Source of the DNA: UBA6623 sp965238125
GTDB lineage: Bacteria; Acidobacteriota; Terriglobia; Bryobacterales; UBA6623
NCBI GenBank assembly: GCA_965238125.1
Contig: OZ250179.1
Location: 2,976,001-3,040,000 of the forward strand
Reading direction: 5' to 3'
DNA: 64,000 bases
Within the stretch, counting starts at the first letter, position 1; every line of letters begins with the position of its first letter. Below, one piece after another: positions 45,158 through 53,629 of the stretch. The position numbers were made by a program, and so were the translations under genes. The notes beneath the pieces are model-generated. The model was given only the letters and a program-made list of their open reading frames with translations. It searched no databases and was not told where the DNA came from.

Positions 45158-47344
45158 ATGGCGCAAGTTCGCCTTGGATTTGTCGTTCTACTGCTATCGG
45201 CGGCTCTCTCGCCGACCGCCTCTCAGGCACAGGACTTCGACCCTTCCCCGGCTTGGCCTCTTTGCGGGCGCATTGCCGCGGCGCCGCCCGCGGGTTGGGC
45301 TGAGACCGACGGTTGCCCCAGCGATCGATGGGGCAATAGCAGCTTCATGGATCTGCCGATCGCCTCGCCTTTCGGGTCTCGTCCGCTGGCGTCGGAAAAC
45401 GATCGCTACGATTTCCACCGCGGCCTCGACATCGCGACGCCCGAAGGCACGCCGGTCTTCGCCATCGCCGACGGCATTGTCAAGATCGCGGGCGATCATT
45501 CCAGTTACTCCGATCCGCTGGTGCAATTGCGGCATTACCGCCCCGGGGAATCCTCATGCGGCACCGTCGGCTGCTACAACAGCAACTACATGCACCTGAG
45601 TCAAGCCCTGGTCGTGGTGGACGCGACAGTTAACAAGGGAGATTTGATCGGTCACACCGGAAGCAGCGCCAGTGGCTTCGCCCATTTGCATTTTGAAACT
45701 CGAAACGCCCCGGGGTTCGATCCATCGAGCCGTTGGCAGCGCGACTGTATTCATCCCGTCGGCGTGCTTCCGTATACCAGCACCGCGGTTCCCACAATTA
45801 CGTTTGACTCGGTCGACACGCTGAACCCCAACAACCCGATCGTCCAACTAACCGTCAACACGTCGCGTGTCGATATCGAACGAATCGAACTGACGCTGTT
45901 TGACGCGGCGGGCGATCCGATCACGCAGCCCGGCAATACCCCGGACGCAAAAGGGTACAACGTTCTGCCGTCGTGGTTCGGCATGAACGAGTGGAACTTT
46001 CAGTACAGCCACAAGAACAGCACAAACTTCCCCTGGGAAAGCTTCGGGGCCGGCGGGGCGAACGAATGCCCTTATCACGCCGACCACCCAACGAGTTACT
46101 CCGCGCACGTCCACCTGGACCGTCAATTGGCGCTCGACCCTCTGGTCGGGGAGTTCAATGGCGTCGAGATTCGGCCGACCAAGTATTCGGAAGGCAATTA
46201 CAACCTGAACCTGACGTTTCAGCAATTGGTCGGGGCGGCGGCTTGCCTCGAAGCCAAGGTCTACCAAGCGTCGGGCGGGACGGCCACCGCCGAATGGGGC
46301 GACTGTTCCGGGTCGGGCGACCCGCCCGCGTACACCGATTCCTTGATTAGCGGCGAGACGCTTTTCGGCGGGACCCAACAAGGAAGCTACGCCGACACTT
46401 GGACCCAGAACGAAGGAGCTGTCGAGGTCTTTACGGAGAGAGAGAGCGGTGGGAGGCCGAAGAACCGCTACAGCTTCGTCGACCACGAATGGACCGTCGA
46501 TATCGGCGCCGGCGGCAGCATTGTCACCGTGTGGGTCGACGCCTGGACGGCGCCTTCGGCCGACGGCGACACTTTCGAGTTGACGGCCACCGGGTCGAGC
46601 GATGTGCTCGTTCTCGACAAGACCTCGGATAACGACACCTACCAAACTCTCGCGCTGCCCCCGGGATCCGCCGGTATTTTGAGCCTTCGCTTGCGCGACA
46701 CCGATCAAAGCACGGGAGCGCGCTCGTTGGACTCGGTGACGATCGACCATCTCTTTGTTCGGGTAGAAAGTCCTACGAACCTCGATCCGCCGGCCACCCC
46801 AACGGGTGCGAGCGCGGCGGCCCTGTCCGCGAGCAGTGCCGAAGTGACTTGGAGTCACATTGGCGACACCGAATCCGGTTTCAAAGTCGACCGACAAACC
46901 CAAAACGCGAATCTGAGTTGGGGCGCGTGGACCGAAGCCGGCATGGCGGCGGTCGACGCGGTTTCGTTCACCGACAGCGGGCTGCTTTCGCAAGCGACCT
47001 ATCGTTACCGCGTCGCCGCGACCAACGCGGCGGGCGATTCCGCTTGGGTGGAGTCGGGTGAAATCACAACTCCGCTTGGGCTAACGGCCGCCGCCGCCGG
47101 CTACAAGCAAAAGGGTTGGCAGTATGTCGATGTAAGCTGGTCGGGCGCTCCTGCCGGCTTCGTCGACATTTTCCGGGATGACGGCAGCGGCGCCGTTCTC
47201 GTGGGCTTACCGGCCGCCGGCCCAAGCGGCAACGGTGTCTTCACGGACGGACTCATCGCCAAGGGCGGCGCGCAGTACGTCTACCAAGTCTGCGCCGCGG
47301 GCGACGCCGCCAACTGCTCCTTGGCGATCACCGTCGGATTCTAG
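45158..47344 (+). CDS. secreted M23 (LytM) zinc metallopeptidase with fibronectin III domain
   Basis: 728 residues. Signal peptide (LGFVVLLLSAALSPTASQA), M23 domain with HRGLD (HxxxD, about 87-91) and the HLHFE motif (about 176), both zinc-ligand motifs intact, so a lytic endopeptidase activity on peptidoglycan or proteins is expected. It is followed by a beta-rich region (about 215-400), a Golvesin-like DTWTQNEGAVEVFTERES..NRYSFVDHEW segment, and a fibronectin type III-like domain near the C-terminus. The ATG at 45158 (AAGGA upstream) gives the signal; in-frame codons before it are non-coding. The gene-free 44778-45157 has no feature found. Confidence 0.82.
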   Translation: MAQVRLGFVVLLLSAALSPTASQAQDFDPSPAWPLCGRIAAAPPAGWAETDGCPSDRWGNSSFMDLPIASPFGSRPLASENDRYDFHRGLDIATPEGTPVFAIADGIVKIAGDHSSYSDPLVQLRHYRPGESSCGTVGCYNSNYMHLSQALVVVDATVNKGDLIGHTGSSASGFAHLHFETRNAPGFDPSSRWQRDCIHPVGVLPYTSTAVPTITFDSVDTLNPNNPIVQLTVNTSRVDIERIELTLFDAAGDPITQPGNTPDAKGYNVLPSWFGMNEWNFQYSHKNSTNFPWESFGAGGANECPYHADHPTSYSAHVHLDRQLALDPLVGEFNGVEIRPTKYSEGNYNLNLTFQQLVGAAACLEAKVYQASGGTATAEWGDCSGSGDPPAYTDSLISGETLFGGTQQGSYADTWTQNEGAVEVFTERESGGRPKNRYSFVDHEWTVDIGAGGSIVTVWVDAWTAPSADGDTFELTATGSSDVLVLDKTSDNDTYQTLALPPGSAGILSLRLRDTDQSTGARSLDSVTIDHLFVRVESPTNLDPPATPTGASAAALSASSAEVTWSHIGDTESGFKVDRQTQNANLSWGAWTEAGMAAVDAVSFTDSGLLSQATYRYRVAATNAAGDSAWVESGEITTPLGLTAAAAGYKQKGWQYVDVSWSGAPAGFVDIFRDDGSGAVLVGLPAAGPSGNGVFTDGLIAKGGAQYVYQVCAAGDAANCSLAITVGF

Positions 47345-47350
47345 CCCCTG

Positions 47351-47375
47351 GTGGGGCAGGTCTCCAGGCCTGCCC
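47351..47375 (-). repeat. dispersed palindromic repeat, family B
   Basis: GTGGGGCAGGTCTCCAGGCC.. ; reverse-complement copy of the elements at 17100 and 62073, immediately 3' of the M23 gene stop. Confidence 0.7.
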
Positions 47376-47465
47376 ATCGCGCGGCGGCTTTGGGTGTATC
47401 GACGGCAAACGGCGCTTGGGCGGCGCTCCGACATTCCGCTAGAATAGTCGGGTAAGGTTAAATCC

Positions 47466-47600
47466 ATGGCTCAAAAAGACAAGCTCTACCAATCCGAGTC
47501 GGCCGGCAGCGGAACGTTTCGCATTTCCAAGCCGAAGCGCAAACCCACCAAGCTGCGCCAGTCTCGCGTCAAGAAGCCCCAACGCGGCGCCCGCAAATAG
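47466..47600 (+). CDS. 44-residue basic protein, possibly bL33-like
   Basis: Reads MAQKDKLYQSESAGSGTFRI then a Lys/Arg-rich tail ending RGARK; about one third Lys/Arg. The SAG[ST]G.F segment and flanking length resemble ribosomal protein bL33, which begins ..IKLVSSAGTGHFY, but the C-terminal half does not match well and no Cys is present. It could instead be a small nucleic-acid-binding protein. ATG with AAGGT 8 nt upstream. The rest of 47601-47898 shows no gene. Confidence 0.4.
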   Translation: MAQKDKLYQSESAGSGTFRISKPKRKPTKLRQSRVKKPQRGARK

Positions 47601-47898
47601 ACCATCGGGCCCCCACGCACCCTCAGGCGCGGGCATATGGCCCCGTCCGGGTGGGGTTACACCCAAGCCGGGACCAGAAAGGGGTCGTTTTGCGGCTCCT
47701 GGCGCATGACCGTTGTGGCCGCGCCCTCCAAGATTCGGCGGGCCTCCTGGATGCATATTGCATATTTGTTGTTCCTGATCTTTGTTGTAGACCACAAAGC
47801 CGGCAGCACGATAAAGGTCGGGTGAAATTCCTAGGACCTTCTTTTTGCGCGGCTCGACACCCACCCCACCGGAGAGTGGTGCCTCCCCGACGGTCAGC

Positions 47899-47927
47899 TT
47901 GCCGCACGGCCGCCGCTCTGCTACCCT
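47899..47927 (+). promoter_or_regulatory. candidate promoter for the sulfate-assimilation cluster
   Basis: TTGCCG, 17-nt spacer, TACCCT, about 45 bp before the sat ATG. The AGGAG of the ribosome-binding site can pair with CTCC next to the ATG. Confidence 0.3.
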
Positions 47928-47971
47928 AAGAATCTCTACTAAATCGATAGGAAATAGGAGATTGATCCTCC

Positions 47972-49075
47972 ATGCTGGTATCCGCGGAGCGAGCCTCGGC
48001 TCTTCTTGAAAACAATCCACCCAAAATCTCGGCGACATTTCGCCAGTTGAGCGATCTCTTCCTGCTCTCCGAAGGCGGCTATCGCCCGATCGGTCGTTTC
48101 CTGCCCGGCACGGAAGTGTCCCATGTCGCTGAAAAGATGCATCTTACGACGGGAGAGCCGTGGAGTATTCCGATCGTCTTCCCGATCAGTTCCGAGCAGG
48201 CAGACGAGTTGCGCAAAGCCGAGCGCGTCATCTTGATGGATGGCGACACGCCGGCCGGCGCGCTACGGATCGAGGACGTTTTTGAAATCGATAAAGCCCA
48301 ATACGCCCGAAACATCTTTCGCACCGAGGATTCCGCGCATCCCGGTGTGGATTGGCTCGCGGGGGCGGGCGAGTACAGCCTGGCGGGAGAAGTCGAAACC
48401 TTCCCCGACTGGCAGTTCGCCATTCCCGGCGGTTTGCCCTTTTCCCCCAGTGCTGTGCGCGCCGCGATCGAGGCAAAAGGCTGGAAGAAGATCGTCGGCT
48501 TTCAGACCCGTAACCCGATCCACCGTGCCCACGAGTTCGTAACGAAGATCGCCCTCGAGACCGCCGACGGGCTCGTTCTTCATCCGCTGTTGGGAGAAAC
48601 CAAGGCCGATGACACGCCGGCGGAAGTTCGCCTGGCCTGCTATCACGCGCTAATCGACAATTACTACTCGCCCGACCACACGCTACTGGCCGGCTTCCCG
48701 GCTTGGATGCGCTATGCCGGGCCGCGCGAGGCGGTCTTCCACGCCCAAGTCCGCAAGAACTACGGCATCACGCACTTCATCGTGGGCCGCGACCATGCGG
48801 GGGTGGGCGACTACTACGGCCCCTTCGACGCGCAGCACATTTTCTTGGAGTTCGGGCGCGACGAACTGGGGATCGAGCCGCTGTTCTTTAACTTCGTCCA
48901 CTATTGCAAGGCTTGCGGCGGGATGACGTCGCCGAAGAGCTGCCCGCACGACAAGAAAAACTATGTTCACTTGAGCGGCACGGCGGTTCGTGCCATGCTC
49001 AAGGAAGGCAAGTTGCCGCCGCCGGAATTCACCCGGCCCGAGGTGGCGAAGATTCTCGTGGAGGCGTCGCGCTAA
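47972..49075 (+). CDS. sat: sulfate adenylyltransferase (ATP sulfurylase)
   Basis: Forms APS from sulfate and ATP, the entry of assimilation. 367 residues of the monomeric 'sat' type: GFQTRNPIHRAHEF (the HxxH nucleotide-transfer motif), then GRDHAGVGDYYGPFDAQ and a late CKACGGMTSPKSCPH Cys cluster (possible structural zinc). No APS-kinase domain; that is a separate gene here. First gene of the cluster, 2 bp from the APS reductase. Confidence 0.95.
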   Translation: MLVSAERASALLENNPPKISATFRQLSDLFLLSEGGYRPIGRFLPGTEVSHVAEKMHLTTGEPWSIPIVFPISSEQADELRKAERVILMDGDTPAGALRIEDVFEIDKAQYARNIFRTEDSAHPGVDWLAGAGEYSLAGEVETFPDWQFAIPGGLPFSPSAVRAAIEAKGWKKIVGFQTRNPIHRAHEFVTKIALETADGLVLHPLLGETKADDTPAEVRLACYHALIDNYYSPDHTLLAGFPAWMRYAGPREAVFHAQVRKNYGITHFIVGRDHAGVGDYYGPFDAQHIFLEFGRDELGIEPLFFNFVHYCKACGGMTSPKSCPHDKKNYVHLSGTAVRAMLKEGKLPPPEFTRPEVAKILVEASR

Positions 49076-49077
49076 CG

Positions 49078-49854
49078 ATGGCGGAGGCCGCGAAAATCCT
49101 GGATAACGTCCCGCCGGAAAGTGCTCCGGCCGAGGAAATCCTCGCTTGGGGGCTGAAGCAATTCGGAAAACGTTTCGGCATCAGCACCAGCTTTCAGCTC
49201 GGCGGGATGGTCATTATCGACATGGCCGTGCGGCTGGACCTGGGCAAGTTTCAGCTTTTCACGATCGACACGGGAAGACTGCCCGAAGCGACTCACGAAA
49301 TCATCGAGCAGACGCGGGGACGCTACGGGATTCCGGTCGAAGTACTTTACCCTGATGCGCTGGAAACGGCCACCATGGTGAGCGGACATGGGCCGAACTT
49401 GTTTTACGAGTCGGTCGAAAATCGTCGCTTGTGCTGTGAAGTTCGCAAGGTGCGGCCGCTGCAAAGAAAGCTGAAACAGCTTGACGCCTGGGCGGTGGGC
49501 CTGCGGCGGGGACAGGCCGACAGCCGCGAGGACGTCAAGAAGGTCGAAATCGACGAGAAGAACGGCGGGATCTACAAGCTGTCGCCGCTCGCCGATTGGT
49601 CCGAGCAGCGGATCGAGGAATATATTCGCCGGTACGATGTTCCCAAGCACCGGCTTTTCGACGAGGGGTATACGAGCATCGGTTGCGCTCCCTGTACTCG
49701 GGCGAACTTTGACGGGGAGAACGTTCGCGCCGGCCGTTGGTGGTGGGAAGAGGAAGGCGACAAGGAGTGCGGCATCCACTTCAACGCCGACGGAACGGTG
49801 GCCCGCAAGCTCGACGCGAACCTACGGGAGTTGCTTCGCAAAGCCGGACAGTAG
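49078..49854 (+). CDS. cysH: adenylyl-sulfate (APS) reductase, assimilatory
   Basis: 258 residues. Conserved FGISTSFQLGGMVIIDMA, FTIDTGRLPEATHE, DADSRED-like ADSRED and the catalytic ECGIH motif near the C-terminus. A CC pair (RRLCCEVRKVRPL) and CAPC (IGCAPCTR) complete the [4Fe-4S]-binding CC..CxxC set that distinguishes APS reductases from PAPS reductases. So it likely uses APS directly to make sulfite with thioredoxin. Starts 2 nt after sat stops, indicating an operon. cysC follows after 95 bp. Confidence 0.93.
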   Translation: MAEAAKILDNVPPESAPAEEILAWGLKQFGKRFGISTSFQLGGMVIIDMAVRLDLGKFQLFTIDTGRLPEATHEIIEQTRGRYGIPVEVLYPDALETATMVSGHGPNLFYESVENRRLCCEVRKVRPLQRKLKQLDAWAVGLRRGQADSREDVKKVEIDEKNGGIYKLSPLADWSEQRIEEYIRRYDVPKHRLFDEGYTSIGCAPCTRANFDGENVRAGRWWWEEEGDKECGIHFNADGTVARKLDANLRELLRKAGQ

Positions 49855-49949
49855 CGCGCGTGCTTTTGCGTTGAGCGGGCGCGACATCCCCGTTTCAAGA
49901 CATTGCTCGGTTTGCAATACCGGCATTTTCTTAGAAGAAAGAATCGAAC

Positions 49950-50489
49950 ATGACTCACAAAGGTTTCACCCTCTGGTTCACCGGTCTTTCCGGCTCCGGG
50001 AAGACGACGGTTTCCGAGATCTTGGAAAAGCGTCTTCGCGACGGCAACGCCAAAGTAGAGGTTCTCGACGGCGACATCGTTCGCACGAACCTCTCGAAGG
50101 GGCTCGGTTTCAGCAAGGAAGATCGCGACACGAACATCAAACGCATCGGATTCGTCGCCGAGTTGCTATCGCGCAACGGCGTGATCGCCATCACGGCGGC
50201 CATTTCTCCCTATCGCGATGTGCGGGACTTCGTGCGCGAGCGCATCGACAATTTCGTCGAAGTCTACGCTTATTGCCCCTTGGAGACTTTGGTGGAGCGA
50301 GACGTCAAGGGCCTCTACAAGAAGGCTATTGCCGGCGAGATCAAGAATTTCACCGGCGTTTCGGACCCCTACGAACCGCCGGAAAACGCCGAAGTTGTTT
50401 TCGATTCCAGCAAGGAAACCCCTGACGAAAGCGCCGAGAAAATTTGGGCTAAGATAATAGACCTCGGTCTTTTGTCGCCTAATGGTTGA
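49950..50489 (+). CDS. cysC: adenylyl-sulfate kinase
   Basis: Makes PAPS from APS. 179 residues: P-loop TGLSGSGKTT, DGDIVRTNLSKGLGFSKEDRDTNI, ISPYRD and the V..DPKGLYKKA-like DVKGLYKKA segment are canonical. Since the neighbour reduces APS, PAPS from CysC is probably needed for sulfotransfer (glycans, lipids), not for sulfite formation. Overlaps the PHP gene by 8 bp. Confidence 0.94.
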   Translation: MTHKGFTLWFTGLSGSGKTTVSEILEKRLRDGNAKVEVLDGDIVRTNLSKGLGFSKEDRDTNIKRIGFVAELLSRNGVIAITAAISPYRDVRDFVRERIDNFVEVYAYCPLETLVERDVKGLYKKAIAGEIKNFTGVSDPYEPPENAEVVFDSSKETPDESAEKIWAKIIDLGLLSPNG

Positions 50490-51306
50490 TCTGCATGCTC
50501 ACACGGACCGCTCCGATGGCTCTCTAACGCCCGAGCAACTCGTCGATTTAGCTTGCGAAAAAGGCCTTAAGACCCTTTCGATCACCGACCACGACAGTCT
50601 GGAAGGATACGACGCGGCAGTGGACTACGCCGCCCGCCGGGGTCTTGATCTGGTTTGCGGCGTGGAACTGAGCACCAGCCTGCACGGGAGGGCGATTCAC
50701 GTTCTCGGCTATTTCTTGGATCAGCCGCCGGGCGACGATTTTCGCCGACATCTTGACTGTGTCCAGAAGGCCCGCCGCGAACGCAACCAACGGCTCACGG
50801 CGCGATTGCGCGAATTAGGCCTGAGTATCCGGCTGGAAGACGCCGAAGCGTTGGGCCGCGCGCAAACCGGCCGTCCGCATTTCGCGCAGGTGCTCGTCAA
50901 CAAGGGCTACGTCCCGAGTTATCGCGAAGCCTTCGATCGCTACCTGGACGAAAGCCAACCGGGGTACGTCGAACGCCGTGACCCGTCGGTGGAAAATGTA
51001 CTGCGCTGGATTCGCGAGGCCGGTGGCCTTTCCTCCTGGGCGCACCCGATGCGGTTCGTCGAGCGGGAAGGGCGTCCCGCCGAAGAGCTTTTCTCGGAAT
51101 TAGCGGAAAAAGGCTTGGACGCCGTCGAGGCTTTTCACGGCGATCATACCCCGGAACAACGAGAGCTGTTGCACCGCGCGGCGGTCACGGTCGGCCTCAA
51201 AGTGACGGGCGGCAGCGATTTCCACGGCGGCGAGAAGTCGAAAACCCCGCTGGGGGCGCTCAATCTGCCCATGTCGTTGCTTGAGAACCTTCGGACTCCC
51301 TCCTGA
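50482..51306 (+). CDS. PHP-domain phosphoesterase (3',5'-nucleotide bisphosphate phosphatase/RNase AM-like)
   Basis: 274 residues. PHP metal motifs in order: DLHAHTDRSDGS, ITDHDSLEGY, GVELST, then SSWAHPMRF and TGGSDFHGG. It is closest in architecture to YciV/TrpH-type enzymes (family members hydrolyse pAp and related bisphosphates or trim RNA 5' ends), from memory of the family. The start ATG overlaps cysC by 8 bp, placing it inside the sulfate cluster, where pAp is the by-product of PAPS use; removing pAp would be a sensible role. Biochemistry unproven. DNA-polymerase-type PHP is unlikely by length. Confidence 0.8.
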   Translation: MVDLHAHTDRSDGSLTPEQLVDLACEKGLKTLSITDHDSLEGYDAAVDYAARRGLDLVCGVELSTSLHGRAIHVLGYFLDQPPGDDFRRHLDCVQKARRERNQRLTARLRELGLSIRLEDAEALGRAQTGRPHFAQVLVNKGYVPSYREAFDRYLDESQPGYVERRDPSVENVLRWIREAGGLSSWAHPMRFVEREGRPAEELFSELAEKGLDAVEAFHGDHTPEQRELLHRAAVTVGLKVTGGSDFHGGEKSKTPLGALNLPMSLLENLRTPS

Positions 51307-51466
51307 CCGGTGATTTCCGTGCGGGCTTGCGCAACGTCATAGGGCGGCCGTTTCCCCCTCCTACGACGGAACGGCATCCTACCGAACCGCGGCCGACTTT
51401 TTTGCGATTCGATGAACTTTCCTTTCGGACCGCTCGTTTCTCTAGGTACGAGGACGTGGTAGAAAG

Positions 51467-52123
51467 ATGATGTCCGAAGCGACACTGGACAGCTGGAGCG
51501 GATGGTGGGCGGCCGACCCCGGCCGCGCTGCCGAGCCAAGGGCGGCCGAAGCGCGGATGAGCCAAGACGCCGATTTAGTCGAGCGCTGCCGTCACGGCGA
51601 CCGCGGGGCGTGGGAGCGCTTGGTGCGGTCGCACACGCGGCTGGTGTATAGCGCCTGCTATCGGTTCACGAATCATCCCGAGGAATCAAACGACCTCACG
51701 CAAGAGGTTTTCTTGCGGGTCTTCCGCGGCCTGCACACCTACGATGCCCGCGCGGGCGGCTTCCGCACCTGGCTCCTGCGCCTGACGCGCAACCTGCTGA
51801 TCGATAACTACCGGCGCGCGAAAAAGCACCAGGTGCTCGATCCGCTGGAAGATCAAATCTTGGTGCTGGAAGCAACAGCCTCATCGGGCGGGCACGCCGA
51901 TCATACGCTGCGCGGACGCGAGGCAAGCGAGGTATTGCAAGCGGGTTTACAGCGTTTGTCTCCGGAGTTGCGCGAGGCCGTGATTTTGCGCGACCTCGAG
52001 GAAATGGAGTATAAAGAAATCGCGCAGGTCCTACGCATTCCCGAAGGTACCGTGAAGTCCCGCATCAATCGCGGCCGCTCGGAGCTGGGCAGACAGCTTC
52101 GCGCCCTGGGGGTGCGCCCATGA
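51467..52123 (+). CDS. ECF RNA polymerase sigma factor
   Basis: 218 residues with sigma region 2 (DLTQEVFLRVFRGLHTYD), 2.4 (FRTWLLRLTRNLLIDNYRRA) and region 4 (LQRLSPELREAVILRDLEEM, YKEIAQVLRIPEGTVKSRI). The first 30 residues (DSWSGWWAADPGR..) are not conserved; an internal ATG at 51557 (MSQDADLVERCRHGD) matches the usual start. Four-base overlap with the anti-sigma gene (ATGA). Confidence 0.92.
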   Translation: MMSEATLDSWSGWWAADPGRAAEPRAAEARMSQDADLVERCRHGDRGAWERLVRSHTRLVYSACYRFTNHPEESNDLTQEVFLRVFRGLHTYDARAGGFRTWLLRLTRNLLIDNYRRAKKHQVLDPLEDQILVLEATASSGGHADHTLRGREASEVLQAGLQRLSPELREAVILRDLEEMEYKEIAQVLRIPEGTVKSRINRGRSELGRQLRALGVRP

Positions 52124-52734
52124 AGTGCCGTGATTTCGACCGCGTCTTGTGCGACTACCTCGATGGCACGGCGGATTTTGAGCAGCGCCGCGGGATTGAG
52201 GATCATCGCGCCGAATGCACTGCTTGCGCCGACAAACTGGCCGACGCCGAATTAGCCCTGGGCTTGCTGCAAGACGCCCCCAAAGTCGACCCTCCCGCCG
52301 AGTTGGTCGATGCCATTCTTCATGACGCTCTCGTCGCGGGCGTGCCGGTGCCGGCCGGCGGACCAGCCGGGGCGTTCGGCTTCTTGCGGCCGTTCCTCCA
52401 CCCTTTGATGCAGCCGCGGCTGGCGATGAGCCTGGCGATGACGCTCTTATGGCTGTCGATGATGACTTTCCACGGCCGAGGCGCTTGGGAGCGCCTGGGC
52501 ACAAAGGAGGGCGGGACGGCGGTTGTGGCGGCCGGCGTCGCCGACGGGCTCGACCGAGCTTGGGAAACCGGGCTGGAGCTTTATGAAACAACCGTGATGC
52601 TCTATCGGCTGCAAACCGAATTCGGGAATGGCGAAATGTACATCGTCGACCCGGCGGCGACGCCCGCTCGGATTCCCGCCGGCGAGAGCGACAAGAAGGA
52701 CGGCGTGGATACGCCGAGGCGAGAGGCCCCTTGA
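52120..52734 (+). CDS. zinc-finger anti-sigma factor
   Basis: 204 residues. zf-HC2 motif H..AECTACADKL near residue 29, a hydrophobic membrane helix (PRLAMSLAMTLLWLSMMTF, about 107-125), a C-terminal extracytoplasmic part without recognised domain. The start overlaps the sigma gene and the stop overlaps the next start (TTGA), so the four genes form one translational unit. Presumed to hold the sigma factor inactive. Confidence 0.8.
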   Translation: MKCRDFDRVLCDYLDGTADFEQRRGIEDHRAECTACADKLADAELALGLLQDAPKVDPPAELVDAILHDALVAGVPVPAGGPAGAFGFLRPFLHPLMQPRLAMSLAMTLLWLSMMTFHGRGAWERLGTKEGGTAVVAAGVADGLDRAWETGLELYETTVMLYRLQTEFGNGEMYIVDPAATPARIPAGESDKKDGVDTPRREAP

Positions 52735-53594
52735 ACTGCGCAACCCACGAAGAAACCCCTGCTGCGGCCTTTTGCCGCAATTGCGGTCGGGCCGTCTGCG
52801 AGGAGTGTCGCAAGGATCGCCTTGGCGTGCCCTATTGCCCGGCCTGCGATGAAAAGTTGGAAGCGCTGGAGCAACCGAAAGCGGGCTTCACCTCCGACAC
52901 GGCACGGAAAGAGTCGGCCCCGTCCCAGGCGTCCGCGAGCGACGAGGGCGCCTGGCGGCGGTCGGAAAATTCCGGACGACCGAGCTATCCGGAGGAAGGT
53001 CCGCTTCCGGTCTTGGCTTTCATCCTTGGATTCATTCCCGGCGTGGGAGCCGTCTATAACGGCCAATACGCCAAGGGGGTTGTCCACGCGTTGTTGTGGG
53101 GCGGGCTGCTGAGCGCCGCCATCAGCAGCGGACAAGCCGATCGACCCGGGGGCGTGGCGGTGTTCGTCGTCTTGCTGGCGCTCACAACCCTGTACATGCC
53201 GATCGAGGCGATGCAAACCGCGCGGGCTCTGCGGCGCGGCGAGCAACTCGACGACATGTCGGGGCTGTTGGGCACTTCTTCGCCGGTAGGCGGCGTCGTG
53301 CTGATCGTGTTGGGCGTCGTCTTTCTGTTGCATTCGTTGGGTTACTGGCGGCTGGCCGATGTCGTTCGCTTCTGGCCTCTCGCCTTGATCGCTCTCGGTA
53401 TCCATATCCTCTACCGGCGAGTCAAGGAACAATCGGCGGCTCGGCAAGCAGAGAATGTCTCGTCGGGGCCATTGCCGAGCATCAAGCCCGATCCGTCGAT
53501 GGAGGAAGCCTCGCCGGAAGAGCAACCCGCCGCCGCTCCGGCAGACGACTTGCCTGACGAAACCCGGCCGGGAGAGAATGCTTCGGCGAACTAG
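52731..53594 (+). CDS. B-box zinc-finger membrane protein of the ECF operon
   Basis: 287 residues. The N-terminus NCATHEETPAAAFCRNCGRA..CEECRKDR..YCPACDEK is a B-box/zinc-finger with eight Cys/His ligands. A linker leads to membrane helices (VLAFILGFIPGVGAVYNGQY, ALLWGGLLSAAISS, VFVVLLALTTLYMP, GVVLIVLGVVFLLHSLGYW, FWPLALIALGIHILY), the last two typical of DUF5668/LiaF-TM modules; acidic disordered tail. The start codon is TTG within the TTGA overlap with the anti-sigma stop. Likely an accessory envelope-stress protein. Confidence 0.72.
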   Translation: MNCATHEETPAAAFCRNCGRAVCEECRKDRLGVPYCPACDEKLEALEQPKAGFTSDTARKESAPSQASASDEGAWRRSENSGRPSYPEEGPLPVLAFILGFIPGVGAVYNGQYAKGVVHALLWGGLLSAAISSGQADRPGGVAVFVVLLALTTLYMPIEAMQTARALRRGEQLDDMSGLLGTSSPVGGVVLIVLGVVFLLHSLGYWRLADVVRFWPLALIALGIHILYRRVKEQSAARQAENVSSGPLPSIKPDPSMEEASPEEQPAAAPADDLPDETRPGENASAN

Positions 53595-53629
53595 CCGGCC
53601 CGACCCCGCGGCGCGAGTGAGAAACACCC

